A stretch of DNA of 64,000 nucleotides from Branchiostoma belcheri (Eukaryota; Chordata; Leptocardii; Amphioxiformes; Branchiostomatidae). This document shows, piece after piece, positions 1-11,465 of the stretch (position 1 is the first letter of the stretch; each line of letters opens with the position of its first letter). The stretch lies in contig NW_017804576.1 in NCBI RefSeq assembly GCF_001625305.1, forward strand, positions 1,357,157 to 1,421,156, read 5' to 3'. The position numbers were made by a program, and so were the translations under genes. Below the pieces are notes generated by a model, which saw only the letters and a program-made list of their open reading frames with translations, searched no databases and was not told the DNA's origin.

Positions 1-111
1 CGCTGGATAGACGGTGTGACGGAGACCCTGAGCGCCCATGGCCTGACACCGCAGCAAGCGACTCGACTTGCCCAGAACCGCCTTCTCCACCTCCCCGCGA
101 CGCCCCCATAG
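1..111 (+). mobile_element. C-terminal end of a non-LTR retrotransposon reverse transcriptase
   Basis: Open from the window edge for 36 codons to TAG at 109-111. The peptide begins RWIDGVTETLSAHGL and continues with an AxRLAxNR motif. This matches the tail seen at the end of many LINE ORF2 proteins (RWxDxIxxDLxxxGLxxxxAxxLAxDR). The remainder lies outside the window. The family assignment rests on this motif only. Confidence 0.55.
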
Positions 112-830
112 AGGTAGAAGCGGCAAGATAAAGTAAAGAAAGCACGGTAAAAGCCTGGCATTCAACTGTGTGAACGTATTTGCATTTGTTGATTTGACCT
201 TAGCAACTGTGAAAGCATACAGTCAGTTGTTGCCGACCGTGCAAAGTGCAGCGTCGACAGTTCTCCTGGGCACTGAAGAGAACAACAAAAGGTTTGCTGT
301 ACGTTATAGCAGCTAAGACTCTTTGTATTGATTTGACTTATATATATTTTCTCTCGTATTGTGTTTGGTTCTGCGGTAGTGTGGCACTGAATGTTGAATA
401 TAAAATTGTGGATGGGGGAAGAATTTCACCATCGTAATCCACCGTAACGGGGATAGTTTCCACCGTGTAAGTGCGAGTTCGCGAAAGTGAAAATGACCCA
501 TAGCTTTACAACAAATTATTTGCTCTTAAGAGCTTGTCAGTGCCTTCTTAGTTGAACACTATATTGATCAAATATCGATCCGAGATAGCCGTTAATTAGA
601 AGTAACCCCAGCTCATGATAGTTGATACTCTTAGTTGACAGTGTAACGTTTCCAACCACTGAAGTCTTCCACCCTGTTCTGGTGTAAACTTTGAGCAACG
701 ATTGAGCTTTAGTCAAGCTTGACTAAAGATATAATGAGTCATACTGCTGAAATATAAGACATGTACACAGCAAAGCTGTCAGTACTACATTTGTAGCAGG
801 CCACTGCTTTATTAGAACATCGTCATGCAT
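112..830 (+). other. Upstream region of IRG1
   Basis: No gene seen. The stretch from about 510 to 830 is clearly similar to 8695-9010 upstream of IRG2 (shared segments include AGAGCT(T/C)GTCAGTG and TCTTCCACCCTGTT). Part of 220-270 belongs to a block (GTGCAGCG(C/T)CGACA) that recurs at 1540, 8295 and, more diverged, at 9560. Duplicated promoter sequence is the simplest reading. Confidence 0.5.
483..492 (+). promoter_or_regulatory. ISRE/IRF-type site upstream of IRG1
   Basis: GAAAGTGAAA is a perfect GAAANNGAAA element, about 430 bp upstream of the donor of the predicted noncoding first exon. Vertebrate IRG promoters use ISRE and GAS sites. Use here is inferred from position and consensus only. 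Confidence 0.4.
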
Positions 831-912
831 CCATTTGAACTGAGCTAAAGGTTCCTGTAGTCCTGTTTGCCCATGATTGAGAGTCCTTGAGCCAACTTGT
901 GTTAAGTCGCAG
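830..912 (+). other. Predicted noncoding exon 1 of IRG1
   Basis: The 5' limit is unknown. The 3' end is the donor GCAG|GTGAGG at 912/913. Similar segments, each ending at a good donor, precede IRG2 (end 9098) and IRG3 (end 34163), sharing a GAAGGTT...CAGTCC(T/A)...GCTTG core. Conservation of both exon and donor across three paralogues supports a real 5'UTR exon spliced to the exon at 2492. Confidence 0.45.
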
Positions 913-1010
913 GTGAGGGGAGGGGGGCTGAAATTGGCAGAATGCCATCCTTGTCCTGCAAACGGTACCTGGTATTTGACAGTTATATAACTGTACTATG
1001 TACACTGTGA

Positions 1011-1289
1011 TACCTTAGCCTGGTATCCAGTCTCATCGTGGTTAGGGTGGGTTTTCCTAGGCGCTGCAGGCGCTCTTCCTCGCCCGCTTCAACTTGGTTT
1101 CCCGGTAACATTAGGTGTTTCATGATGGAAGATTGATTAGCCTCAATACGATCGTGGTGTGGCAAATCAACTCCCCCAGCGTGCCATCTCTGTTAGTGTA
1201 ACACTCCTACCGGGGGAAACTATTACAGCCCCGAAGACACAGCCTGTCCCAACTTCTATGCCCCAACCACGATAAGACTGGGTACCTTA
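1011..1289. mobile_element. MITE-like inverted repeat
   Basis: The left arm contains CAGTCTCATCGTGGTTAGGG and the right arm CCCCAACCACGATAAGACTG, which are near-perfect reverse complements about 30 bp long around a 220-bp interior. No coding potential. It is a short non-autonomous DNA transposon by structure. It lies in the predicted 5'UTR intron of IRG1. Confidence 0.6.
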
Positions 1290-1769
1290 TGTTTGTAATT
1301 ACTCTGTACTCTGCACTGACAGTTCTACTAAGATAATCGCCAGGCGACTATATAGCTATGATACATATATTGCATACTATTCTGTGTTTTACCAACCTAC
1401 CAGAAGCTGTGGGCATGCGGCCAAATCCTCATTTACGACAAACACCTTTGTTGCGCAGTCTGCATGTAGTTCTTCACCACATTCATTCTGAACAGGTACA
1501 AAAAGCAGAAGTTTTCCAGTCAGTTGCAGGTGAGGGTACAGAGTGCAGCGCCGACAGTACTCCTTAGTCAGACCCTTCCAACGTCGGACGATTTTCTTCT
1601 GTCTACCCGGTCTGTGTATTTTGGGGGTACGGAAGTGGACACTATTCAGGTTTGCTCTCTATATAGCTACAACAAGCCTTGCTTTCATTTCTTTGATAGT
1701 TTTCTCGTTTAAAGGCGTCATATATATGTTATGCGATTGTCCCATCGTTTGCAAATGGTTCAGTGATTC

Positions 1770-1880
1770 GATATAGTACGAAATATAAGTGAAATGTTGC
1801 TATTAAAATGTTGCAAATATGAATCGGTTTGGGCCGTACCGAGTGTCCTTTCACTTTCGCCTTCGTCGTATATTGTTTAT
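1770..1880 (+). promoter_or_regulatory. Conserved block with ISRE in IRG1 leader intron
   Basis: TTTCACTTTC at 1849-1858 is a perfect ISRE core on the minus strand. The surrounding block (AAATATGAATCGGTTTGG and on) is repeated at 10030-10130 of IRG2 with the motif extended. Retention of this block between duplicated genes, with the motif intact in both, suggests a regulatory element. Confidence 0.4.
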
Positions 1881-2285
1881 TGCTGCTAGATGCCGGGTTT
1901 GTCCTAATTATTTGCTTACATCGGCATCAGCCCCCCAGTTTAATGCTGTAACTCTGCTATGTTTGCTGACGGGAGGTCACTAATCATGTTTGTGAGCGTA
2001 TAAATATCATACCGTAGGTGGGGTTTACGGAAAAACCTGGGTGCCTACCAGGCCAGGCTACCTGGTCTGTCCACCAGGCCAGGCTAGCACGGCAGGGTAA
2101 TCAGATCCCCCCATTAATATTGAAAATTATACATTTTTTTTATTATTTCACTCCATACGATGGTATGGATGAAATGTGTTGTTTACCGAAGGAAATTTTA
2201 TTGTAGGAGGGATTTAGACTCCTGTCACCATATATGTAAATGTGTTTGAGTAAGAATTAACAGAGCAGAGCCTATGCGAATATAC

Positions 2286-2889
2286 CGTCATTTCGTAAGA
2301 GAGATCATACATAATACACACACGCACATACTTTCATTCATTCATTCATTCAATATATATATATACAGCACAACCAATAATTGTGGGGCTTGCCTTAAAC
2401 GAAACACTATCTTGCAATAATTAATAAAGTGAATTCTGCAATGAACGATTGCTAACATCTTGATCAGGTTTTGCTTTCCTATATTTCATAGGTCAAAGAA
2501 CGACAAGCAAGAATATCTCAACGATGGCGAGACGCACGGGTGGCCAACCACAGTGAGTACCTCTCTATCTAGTGCTGACTTTGGGCCTTCTGTTGCCGGG
2601 AAGATTTTTTCTTTTCTAGGAAATAATTTGTGATACAATAGAATAGCAGCGACAGGATTTCATTTTCATGACGTGATCATCTTCCGGCACAGACTATCTA
2701 ACACAAAAGTAAATTTAAATACTGTATTATCATTGCAAACGTGCACATACTTTTTTCATTCCTAATCAAGGATAAGGATGTACAACTACATTATGAATGA
2801 ATGAATAAATGAATGAATGAATGAATGGATGAATGAATGAAAGTATGTGCGTGTGTGTATTACATATGATCTCTCTTACGAAATGACTG
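2286..2889. repeat. Inverted repeat enclosing the IRG1 start exon
   Basis: The left arm (about 2286-2352) and right arm (about 2793-2889) are reverse complements over about 65 bp, including CATTTCGTAAGAGAGATCAT and a (GAAT)n tract. The 450-bp loop contains the leader/start exon (2492-2552). The right arm ends about 30 bp before the splice acceptor of the G-domain exon. Confidence 0.7.
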
Positions 2890-4731
2890 TATTGTTTCCT
2901 GACTTGTTTTCTCAACTCCCAGGGAGATATTTGGAGACATAAACGACCATGAACAAGAAATGTTGAAGAGACTGGCCGCTGCCGGTGACGCGAGTAAAGT
3001 TGACATATTGAAGCAGATTCAAACGTACGCTGCAGAAAACTTGGAGACATGGAAGAATCAGACGGTGCGCGTGGGCATCGTGGGCGACCCCGGAGCGGGG
3101 AAGAGCACCTTCATCAACTCCATCCGCGGGCTGAAGCCGAAAGCTCCTGGTGCCGCTGAAGTCGGCGTTACGCACACTACAGAGGTAGCCACCGACTACC
3201 CCCACCCAGCACGCCCAGATAACCTTGTCTTCGTCGACTTCCCCGGCGTCCTCCTGGAGAAAGGGAGTGGTGACCAGCGCGACTTCGACATCCAACAGTA
3301 CCTGGCCAAGTTCGGGGAGAAGATGCAGCAATGCCACGTATTCCTGGTGTTCAGCAGCGGCCGCATCCAGCACAACGCCGTGCAGATCGGGATGAAGGCC
3401 CGGGAGATGGGGAAGAAGGTTCTGTTCGTCAGGTCACAGTTCGACAAAGACTTGGCGGACAAGCAAAACGACGACGAGGAGTACTTCGAAGACAAGACCG
3501 AGGCCGACCTGATGGAGGAACTCCGCCAAGACTGCGTCAAGGTTCTGAAGAAGGTGGGATGGGAGGGCGAAGTGGACCCCAAAGATGTCTTCATCATCAG
3601 CGGCCGCCTGAGGAACGTACTCGAGGGATCGTGGGACATCCCTAGGTTCAGAACGGAGATAATCGAAGTTCTGGACACTCTCCAAAAGATGGTCGTCATC
3701 AACACCTGCCGGGACTTCTCCAAGGCCACCATCAAGGAGAGGGGAGACGTGTACAGAAGCAAGGTTTGGCTCGTTGCTATGGTGGCAAGTCATGATCAAG
3801 GCTCCTTTGTTCCATTTGTTGGTTCTTCGGCTTTTCCAGGTAGGTGAAATAATCGAAAAGGTATCCACAACATAAGTGATGCCATTGGTCCAATTTAATG
3901 ATTGGTCCACAGGGCGATTCGGCGAGTGACTTCACTTGCCAAAGCCTGTTTAAATGCGCCAGGACATGAAGTATGTTTATGTGGGACAGGAAATCCGTTA
4001 TCGCGTATAAAGAAGGTCTTAGTATTTTCATGAACTCGGCACAAACTTGGGCAAAAAGTAATACACTTTTGTTCTTGGAATCGACTACAAAGTCAGCAGA
4101 TTTGGGGAGAAATACAGATATTGTTGAAATAATTTCTGATAAAAGTTATTGAAGACGCCCTAAGAAAATAGCAGGAACAAGCCAAGCTTCGATATCCTAG
4201 TAGCGTATCGCCTACTCTAGTGACGAATACCATGTCCCACATCGCCCGTTGTAATGATTTTATTGTTTTCTATGTGATCAGTTAGGTTACACAATGCAGT
4301 TGTTACCAGATCAGTAGTCACCAGTTCGATGTTTTGCTACAGGTGCCCTCGCAGTCGCGTACCACCAGTACAAAGAGGGGTTTGGCCTCACAGAAGACGC
4401 GGTGGAACAGCTCGCCAAGATGACCGGCAAGAACCAGGAAGACCTCAAAACGTTCTTGTCTAGCAAGCTCCTGGGCGACACAAAGTTAGGTATCGGTGAG
4501 AGTGAGGCTACGTCTGTTGTCAAGGCCGTTTGTAGTGGATTAAGCATCACAACGTTAGCTGCCATTGCTGTTGACCAGGCAGAATATTTTGTCGTTCCTG
4601 TGATTGGTGCTCTTGTCACAGCCCCGATGGCCTATGGTATTACGACCAAAGTCCTGAATGCATTGATTTCGCGCTTGGAGAAGTGCGCCGGCGAGCTGTT
4701 TGATTACGCCTTCAAGGAAAGTGCCGTGTGA
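2524..4731 (+). CDS. Immunity-related GTPase (IRG family), gene 1
   Basis: Three coding exons: 2524-2552 (10 codons, preceded by 5'UTR from 2492), 2923-3839 and 4343-4731. Phases 2 and 1 match at both joins, giving about 444 residues, close to the usual size of IRG proteins. The large exon carries an N-terminal helical stretch, the P-loop GDPGAGKST, a conserved TT after the switch I region, the YPHP segment typical of IRG proteins, G3 as DFPG, and RSQFD at the G4 position, where TKxD is usual. FIISGRL matches the later IRG segment. The last exon encodes the C-terminal helical domain, with a hydrophobic stretch near VPVIGALVTAP. IRG proteins are interferon-inducible in vertebrates and act on membranes of intracellular parasite vacuoles; that role here is inferred from family. 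GKS-type, not GMS-type. IRG2 is very similar. Confidence 0.88.
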
Positions 4732-4984
4732 AGGTTCCTTAATGTGTTTTGATATTTTCAACCCACACTAACGGGCGCTTGAGTAGCGATTCGGACGTGT
4801 TAGCAACATAATGTTACACATTTCTGATAAATTCAGTGGTAATAATGACAAAAGAATGTGCCCATGTGATGTAGTTGAGAAGTTAGTAGCTTGAGGAAAA
4901 AGAGAAAGATGGTGGCGGTTTATTGTTTGAGAAATATTTAGAAAACTATCATACTAATGTCTAAGATACATACCACACATGTAT

Positions 4985-5420
4985 CGTTGCTGATGCAAAG
5001 GGCTGCAGTTAATACCTGGTTAAGGTGATAATAATTTTTAGATTCAAAGATTCTTTTCATTAAGCAATCTGAAAACGTCACAATGCTCCACCCAATGATA
5101 TGTGAGGTTTCCGCACTTTATTTACTCGATCGAGGTGCATACATTACAGTACACTACATTCCTAGATAGAGACTGAGTTGTTATACCCTTACAAAACAGT
5201 TATTGTAGTCATTGTGTTTCTTTATGTGGATTATTATATCAAGCTAGATTCCTGTAATATGTGGTTTTAGGAGTTTTCGGACAAAATCAGTACCTAGTCT
5301 CAACACGATGATATTGTTTTATTCTTAGGCATAAGATTTTTGTGTGGCACTGATCTGTGAAGTGGCTTCTGTGGAATTGCTATTGCTTTGCTGAATAGAA
5401 GATCATTTGCACCGATCTTG
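4985..5420. repeat. IRG 3'-flank element, copy 1
   Basis: Downstream of IRG1 lies sequence (AAAATCAGTACCTAGTCTCA, then GTGTGGCACTGATCTGTGAA) that recurs downstream of IRG2 (about 13350-13520), downstream of IRG3 (36880-37560), and twice without an adjacent IRG gene (28690-29040 and 32870-33520). It was probably duplicated with the genes. Confidence 0.65.
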
Positions 5421-5462
5421 TCTCTTGTGTCAATCCAGACCACGCGTGGACAAATGAATGGG

Positions 5463-5555
5463 TTAGCCTGGTTACCAAACCTGTTTAAGCTGCCGTGTTT
5501 TTTGCAGAGGATGAAAGAGACTCGGCAGCTAAGATAGGCTTGGTATCCAGGCTAG
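5463..5555. mobile_element. Short MITE-like inverted repeat (AGCCTGG family)
   Basis: TTAGCCTGGTTACCAA at the left end pairs with TTGGTATCCAGGCTA at the right. A related element with the same ends lies at 57881-57993. Non-coding. Confidence 0.5.
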
Positions 5556-5891
5556 CAATGGTTGGAATAGGAGTTATCATATTCAAAAGTTTTCTTCAGA
5601 TATAAAGTAGCAGGGTGACTTCGCTCCCTCACAATTAACTCACTTGGTACAGTACACCCCTTGATACAAACTGTGCTAAAACTGAGCAAAGCGTGTTGAT
5701 GGCTGCTTTGCAGTTTGCACAACAACGTTGATGTCAGTAACTTGATTATTGAGACAACGTTAATCTATTTACTTCGATATCAATACAGATACAAAAAGGC
5801 ACAAAATATTGTCCAATGTGCGGTCAATGTCAACATGTGCGACAGTCCATATTTCAAAACAAAGTACAACCCCACGAAACGCACGGTTCTT

Positions 5892-7450
5892 TTATCTTCT
5901 CTGTCCAAAGATGGCGTTTTTCAGCTCGAGCGCGTCCCACATGTCCTGCGTGACGTACTCCAGCCTGCCGCTGATGATGAACACCTCGTCATCGCTGACG
6001 TCACGCGGCCAGCCCACGTCACGCAGGACCCGGATGTAGTCCTGTCGGAGCTCCTCCATCAGGTGGACCGAGCACTTGTCGTCGAAGTACTCTGGGTCGT
6101 CGTTCTCCTTGTCCGCCACGTCCTTGTCGAACTGAGACCTGGCCAATTCAAACATTTTGTCGTTTACTAAACAATTCATTACCACAACGAAATGCTTCTA
6201 AAACTCAAATTTTCCATCCTATTTTGCATTGTGTCATACCTTTTCACTGCGTTTTTCATTCGATGGGAAATTGGTCATGTGCTTTGCAGCAGCATCTTTG
6301 TTCTTTATTACGTTGTGTTGTTACATCTGTATTATCATCTGTATTTCCTTACTATTGGATTAGTTTTTGTTGATTCATCCTCTCATTATTTGTAAGTGGT
6401 AGCGTGCACCGTTAAAATAAGTCTTAGCTACATTTTGTATTTGAGTGCGCTACCACTTTGTGTTGTATGTACTATTTTTCGTAATGTGTGATCAATGAAC
6501 AACAACAACAACAACAACAAACATTTGACCTGACGAACAGAACCCTCTTGCCCATCCTGTGCGCGGCTAGCGCGATGCTGACGGGGTTGTGTTGGATGCG
6601 GCCCCGGCAGAACACCAGGAACACGTCGCAGCTTTGCATGTAGGACCCGAACTCCAGTAGATACTGCCCGATGTTGAAGTCTCCGAACCTAGGGGTGATG
6701 GACAGGGCAGGGATTTAATGAATGATTTTGTGAACGTTCTCTCAAGGACTACAACATTTCCGGCATTACATAAATATCAAGCGTTTACTTTCAATGATAC
6801 TTTTAACTTTATCCAGAACCATGCTCTGGATAGTCTACGCGTGTTCAGAACCGTGCCCGGGGCAAATTAAATTTACGTTTTTGGATACGCGGAGACTATC
6901 CAGAACAGAGCCTGATCCTAACCCTAATCCCTTCAGCACAGAACTAGATAGGCCCGGTTCTGGATATAATAGAACTAGATAGGCCCGGCTCTGGATACAA
7001 CAGAACTAGATAGGCATGGTTCTGGATACTATATAAGATCATATAATAGAACGAACCACGGTTCTCAATACCGTACAGAACTAGATAGGCACTGTTCTAG
7101 ATACCATAGAAATAGATAGGAACGCGCGGTTCTGGATGCCATACAGAACTAGGCAGATTCCGGCGGTACTGGATACGATAGCTGCCGTACCTGCCGGCGT
7201 GTCTCCTGAGCAGAACCCCGGGAAAGTCGATGAGCACCAGGTCGTCAGGTCGGTCGGGATGCGGGTACTCTGTGGGCTCGGCGGTGGTGTGGGTGAGCCC
7301 GACCCGCGCCGCGCCGGGGTCCCGGGGCCTCAGCCCGCGGACCGAGTTGATGAACGTGCTCTTCCCCGCACCCGGGTCCCCCACCACGCCGACACGAACT
7401 TCGCCGGGCCGCCTGCGCTGCGGCACGGGTTTGGAACTGCAGCGTGACAT
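5892..7450 (-). CDS. Short IRG-like GTPase with introns inside the G domain
   Basis: Three exons on the minus strand: 7450-7191, 6688-6530 and 6138-5892. All splice sites are GT/AG, both introns are phase 2, and the frame is open for 221 residues. The first exon has the P-loop GDPGAGKST, the TT pair, YPHP and DFPG. The second has the FGDFNIGQY and FLVFCRGRIQHNP segments. The third has RSQFD, FIISGRL and a stop soon after. The C-terminal helical domain present in the other IRG genes is missing, and no counterpart of their N-terminal helical segment is seen. The start codon at 7450 is uncertain; an acceptor at CTGCAG just inside the ORF is an alternative. The IRG1-3 genes have no introns in this region, so this is either an older intron arrangement or an independent gain. 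It lies in the opposite orientation between IRG1 and IRG2. It could be a compact G-domain-only protein or a 3'-truncated pseudogene; the absence of internal stops favours the former. Confidence 0.65.
6885..7145. repeat. Degenerate minisatellite in an intron
   Basis: Repeats of a unit of roughly 35-45 bp built on CAGAACTAGATAGGC followed by GGTTCTGGATAC, at least five copies and degenerate. It lies in the first intron of the minus-strand IRG-like gene. A separate inverted pair (about 6825-6850 with 6885-6910) adjoins it. Confidence 0.6.
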
Positions 7451-8240
7451 GGCACGGATCAGCGGTTACTTTATATTGACCGTGAGACTGGAATGTACAT
7501 CTCCATATTGACGCTACTCACAGTTTGTTATCATAACAATGCTGCTGGTTACTGTATTAGACAAGGGTTTATTTAACGGAAAGATCTACACAAGACAAGG
7601 CAAGTTTCGTCCGAGGTGGGACAAGAGCACAGCTTATTTAAAAAGAACAAAATGTGTAACTTACACATTTTGTTCACACACTTTACTTTAGTGAGTGGGA
7701 ATTCCTATCGCTACTGATTTTACACGGTGAGTCAGTCGGGTTAGATTTTAAAAATTACATCTGATCACCGAGCTCCTTGTTAGTTTCACAAAACTTTTAA
7801 AAAAACAGGCACATGCAGAATTACTAGTACTTACTCGTGTGCCTCCTCCCATGATTGTTCATGGTATGATGATGATGGTGATGATGATGATGATGAAGAG
7901 GATGACGTTGATGACCACCAAGAACCCATCTGACTAGAAGGAAATGGAATGATTTTGTTATGGCATCAGTAGGCTGTGGAAATTTCCCCTCCATTTTGAC
8001 GCCCAATTGGCCCTTGTTCCTTGAGCTCCAGTGGCGTAGCAACGGCCACGCACTAGCGGAAACGGAACGGTGCTACTTGGGACCCATTATGAACATTGTA
8101 AAGAACATCTCACCGTGTCTCCTTAATTGGAAAGGTGAAAAAAGGTGTCGCATGTGGCCTACAAATAGGTATTGTGTCATCGTCTGCAGCGTTCTTTGTG
8201 GTACGAATCTTATGTAATCAAATCAAAGGTGTTTCTCGTG
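7451..8240. other. Intergenic, no gene seen
   Basis: Contains a hairpin at about 7648-7675 (AACAAAATGTGTAA with its complement) and a (GAT)n-rich tract at about 7860-7905. The tract gives a poly-His run in a minus-strand ORF, which I do not take as a gene. Confidence 0.5.
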
Positions 8241-8408
8241 ACTCAAAGCAAACAAAAAGCAGTTGTTCAGCCAGTTTGCTATCGAGCATTCAAAGTGCAG
8301 CGCCGACAATAATCCCCTGTCAGATCATTTCAAAGGACGACTTTCCTCTGTCTACCCAAGGTCTGTATCTTTTTTTGAAGTACTAAAGTACATGTATACC
8401 TCTACCAG

Positions 8409-8573
8409 GCTTCAGAGCGGTCCGAAAGAGCAGAAATTAGCCAAATAGACAGATAACATGCCATTAATCCCCTAAAGCAGTACAGTTTGCTGCTCTGAAA
8501 CCTGTATTAGGGGACTTATTATCCCGGGACGTTATCTGGCTAATTTTTACTCTTTGCAGTCACCTCTGAAGCA
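8409..8573. mobile_element. MITE-like inverted repeat
   Basis: The arms pair AGAAATTAGCCA and AGATAAC on the left with GTTATCTGGCTAATTTTTAC on the right, and both ends carry CTTCAGAG or its complement. About 165 bp, non-coding, upstream of IRG2. Confidence 0.55.
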
Positions 8574-8999
8574 CCGACGAGGCCACTAAAGTAAACAACG
8601 TAAGGCTTGTTGCACGTTACATAGCCAAGGCGTTGCTTTGATTTGACAGATATTTTCGCTTCTTCAAATGGGTCATAGACATACAAGACATTTCATTTAA
8701 GAGCTCGTCAGTGTGACACCATGACTATGTAATCAATCAGACATTGATCCGCGTTAACCATTAAGTAACCCCAATCTATGATTTCTTCATCCCCAATTAA
8801 GAAGGGTATACGTACTGATACTCTAGATCTTATTTGACGGTGCACCTTTTCCATCCACTGAAATCTTCCACCCTGTTTTGGTGTAAGAGCAACGATTGGG
8901 CGTCATTCAAGTTTGAAAGTAGTTTGAGTCATGCTGTTGACCACATACCATTAGCCTCATACTATTGGCCACAAAGTACTGACAGACCATTGATTGGAC

Positions 9000-9098
9000 T
9001 AAATATCGTCTTAAGTCAATATTTGAACCGAGACTGAAGGTTCCGCAGTCCTATTTAACCAGTAGCCACGACAAGTGCCAGCTTGAGTTTAATCTCAG
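9000..9098 (+). other. Predicted noncoding exon 1 of IRG2
   Basis: Similar to the IRG1 and IRG3 leader exons. It contains GACTGAAGGTTCCGCAGTCC and ends at the donor CTCAG|GTAAGA (9098/9099). The 5' limit is not determined. Expected to splice to the leader/start exon at 11317. Confidence 0.45.
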
Positions 9099-9485
9099 GT
9101 AAGATTTGGGCCCCGGGCCCGACAACTGGTAGCCTTGTGGCGATGCCTGTTATTTGGCATTTCTTACACTGTGTCCGTACTGATAGTTATGCTGGGGCGC
9201 ACACACATCTAACCTTTGTTGCCCAACAGTTAGCTTTGCTACTAGCTAGGCACGGCGCTGTACATAAAGCTAACAGCTACCGGTTTGGAAACCACTGATT
9301 ATTATTAACGTTACAGTTAAAATAGAACTCTAGAACACCAACACCTCACCTTGAACAGGTTAAACCCGTCCTACCTTAGTCCTGACGCTACGAGACGAGA
9401 AAACAAGTGAGCGTAAACATGAGAAAACATCGCAGTCAAAAGAGGAAGTGACGTCATGTCAGGCCAGCCGTGCTATTTTAGGTAC

Positions 9486-9495
9486 GAAACTGAAA
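9486..9495 (+). promoter_or_regulatory. ISRE-type site in IRG2 leader intron
   Basis: GAAACTGAAA is a perfect GAAANNGAAA site, close to the classical ISRE core. It lies about 390 bp downstream of the predicted leader donor. Confidence 0.4.
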
Positions 9496-9709
9496 GGTGT
9501 TTTTCCATGACTCAATCTCATGACCAAAAAGCAGACGTTGCCCAGTCAGTTACAGACGAGCGTACAAAGCGTAACGTCTGCAGTACTAGTGTTCCTCCGT
9601 CAGATCTTTTCAACGTCGGACGGCTTTCTTCTGTCTACCCAACGTCTGTGTCTTTTGGGGACACGGAAGTGAACACTACACAGTAAGTTTATGGTTTGCT
9701 CTCCCTTAA

Positions 9710-9901
9710 AGGGTCACAACCCGCCGTGCGTGCAACTGCGTGCTGTCTACGTGCAAAAACGTGGGCATATTTTGGGATCCGTACACCGTAAGTGGTGAGT
9801 ACCGCCTCCGTACGGAATCCAACGGATTTGTGAGCAGACACACCGTAGCACTTAAAAATAAAACGTACGGACAAAAAACACGCACGGCGGGTTGTGACCC
9901 T
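9710..9901. mobile_element. MITE with 23-bp terminal inverted repeats
   Basis: The 192-bp element starts AGGGTCACAACCCGCCGTGC and ends with the exact reverse complement over 23 bp. No ORF of note. I found no clear target-site duplication. Confidence 0.75.
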
Positions 9902-10097
9902 CGCTTTACATACCTGGCGTATACATACTAGTAGCTTCAACAAGCTGGTATTTTTCACGTTCAAAGGCGTCATAAATGTACAACGAGAAATACGAGATTA
10001 CGTCTTGTCGTTCACAGAAGGTCCAGACGGTTCGTTGTGGTACGAAATGTTTTAAAATGTCGCAAATATGAATTGGTTTGGACGGTACCCAGTGTGC

Positions 10098-10113
10098 TTT
10101 CACTTTCACTTTC
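10098..10113 (-). promoter_or_regulatory. Double overlapping ISRE upstream of IRG2
   Basis: TTTCACTTTCACTTTC holds two overlapping perfect ISRE cores on the minus strand. It sits in the block shared with 1770-1880 of IRG1, where only one core is present. Confidence 0.45.
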
Positions 10114-11353
10114 ACCTTATATTGTCCGCTGGTGAGGACAATTTAGCTGCCAGAGACCGAGTTTGTCATTGTTTGGGAAATGTTAACCCTTGTCCTGCTG
10201 ACATTCCTGGCACAATATTTTTCAATAATTTCATGTCTTAATTAGATCATAGGCCCCCCAATTTTTTTTGCCCTGCAGTGGCATAGTTACTTCCGCATTC
10301 GTTGCGTTTCGCTGCGGTGTGATGCGTTGCACGAGAAATACCCCCAAATCGTACCTATGCAGGGTGCTATATAGATGGTACTGTATGTGCAGAACGACAA
10401 ATGTTGCGCTCAGTCTGTTCAGCTTAACAAGTTTTTTAAAACATCAATGTACCACGATATAGATTCTTTTGCTTCACCCTACTTATATTGTAACCACCAG
10501 CCTGTAATTATGAAGGCTATTTGTGACAACCTTTTCATTAAAATATTGCATGTTGATAATAGATGAGTGCATCCACTTATGGAAATGACCCTGTCAAGAG
10601 CAATTTTTGTGACAGATAAAACAGCTAATGGCCTCATTCTCACTACGATAAATATGTCCGGATCGAGCCGAATGGATCACTTTTGTCCGGATCGAAGCCG
10701 GATCAAAGCGAATCAATTCGGTGGAAAGGGCCTAAGTATGTTTACCACACGTCACTCCTTTTGTTGTTTCAAGCGTGAAATTGTGAAGGTACACAAAATT
10801 CAACCGTCAAGTACCTTCCACTTCAAAGGTCTTTTAGTTCAACATAGTACTACGCATTCTGCAAAATAAGTAAGTCACCTCTAGCCTGTGAACAGAAGCT
10901 CTTTGTCCGGTGCTCCAGGAGCTGCCCACCCTACTGATTTGCGAGTCGGCGAAAAGCGAGGTTCAGTCAGGCTACGTCACTTCCATCTTTGAGTCATTTT
11001 TATATTTCCTCGGGGCACAATTGTATTTCACTCCATACCATGGTATGGATGAGATATATTGTTTTATTTTGTATGTACGTATAAATTTTATAGGAACATG
11101 AAAATTTCGCCTTCTATTTAGCCATACATATGGATGTTGTGACATTAGACATTTATTGATGACGGGTTAATGCCCCGCCCCGAGGTGTATATGGTGAGAA
11201 AATCCCCACTGAGGTGCATTAACCACCGAATAAACCACCAAGTGAGCGTAGCGTATTGTATAAAGATGTGTGCAGTTCTTAACCTTGTTAAACATGTTCA
11301 CTTTGTGCATTTCTAGGCTCCTTTTCCCGGCACGACACGTGTAATCACTGACG

Positions 11354-11418
11354 ATGGCGACCCCACCCGAGTGAGTAGATATTTGCAATAACATTGTCTT
11401 AGAGGGGTATCTATAGAA

Positions 11419-11465
<47 letters not shown>

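Noticed and set aside
7824-8042. Minus-strand ORF with a run of histidines
   Set aside because: The run comes from a GAT-rich microsatellite; nothing else in the peptide looks like a protein domain.
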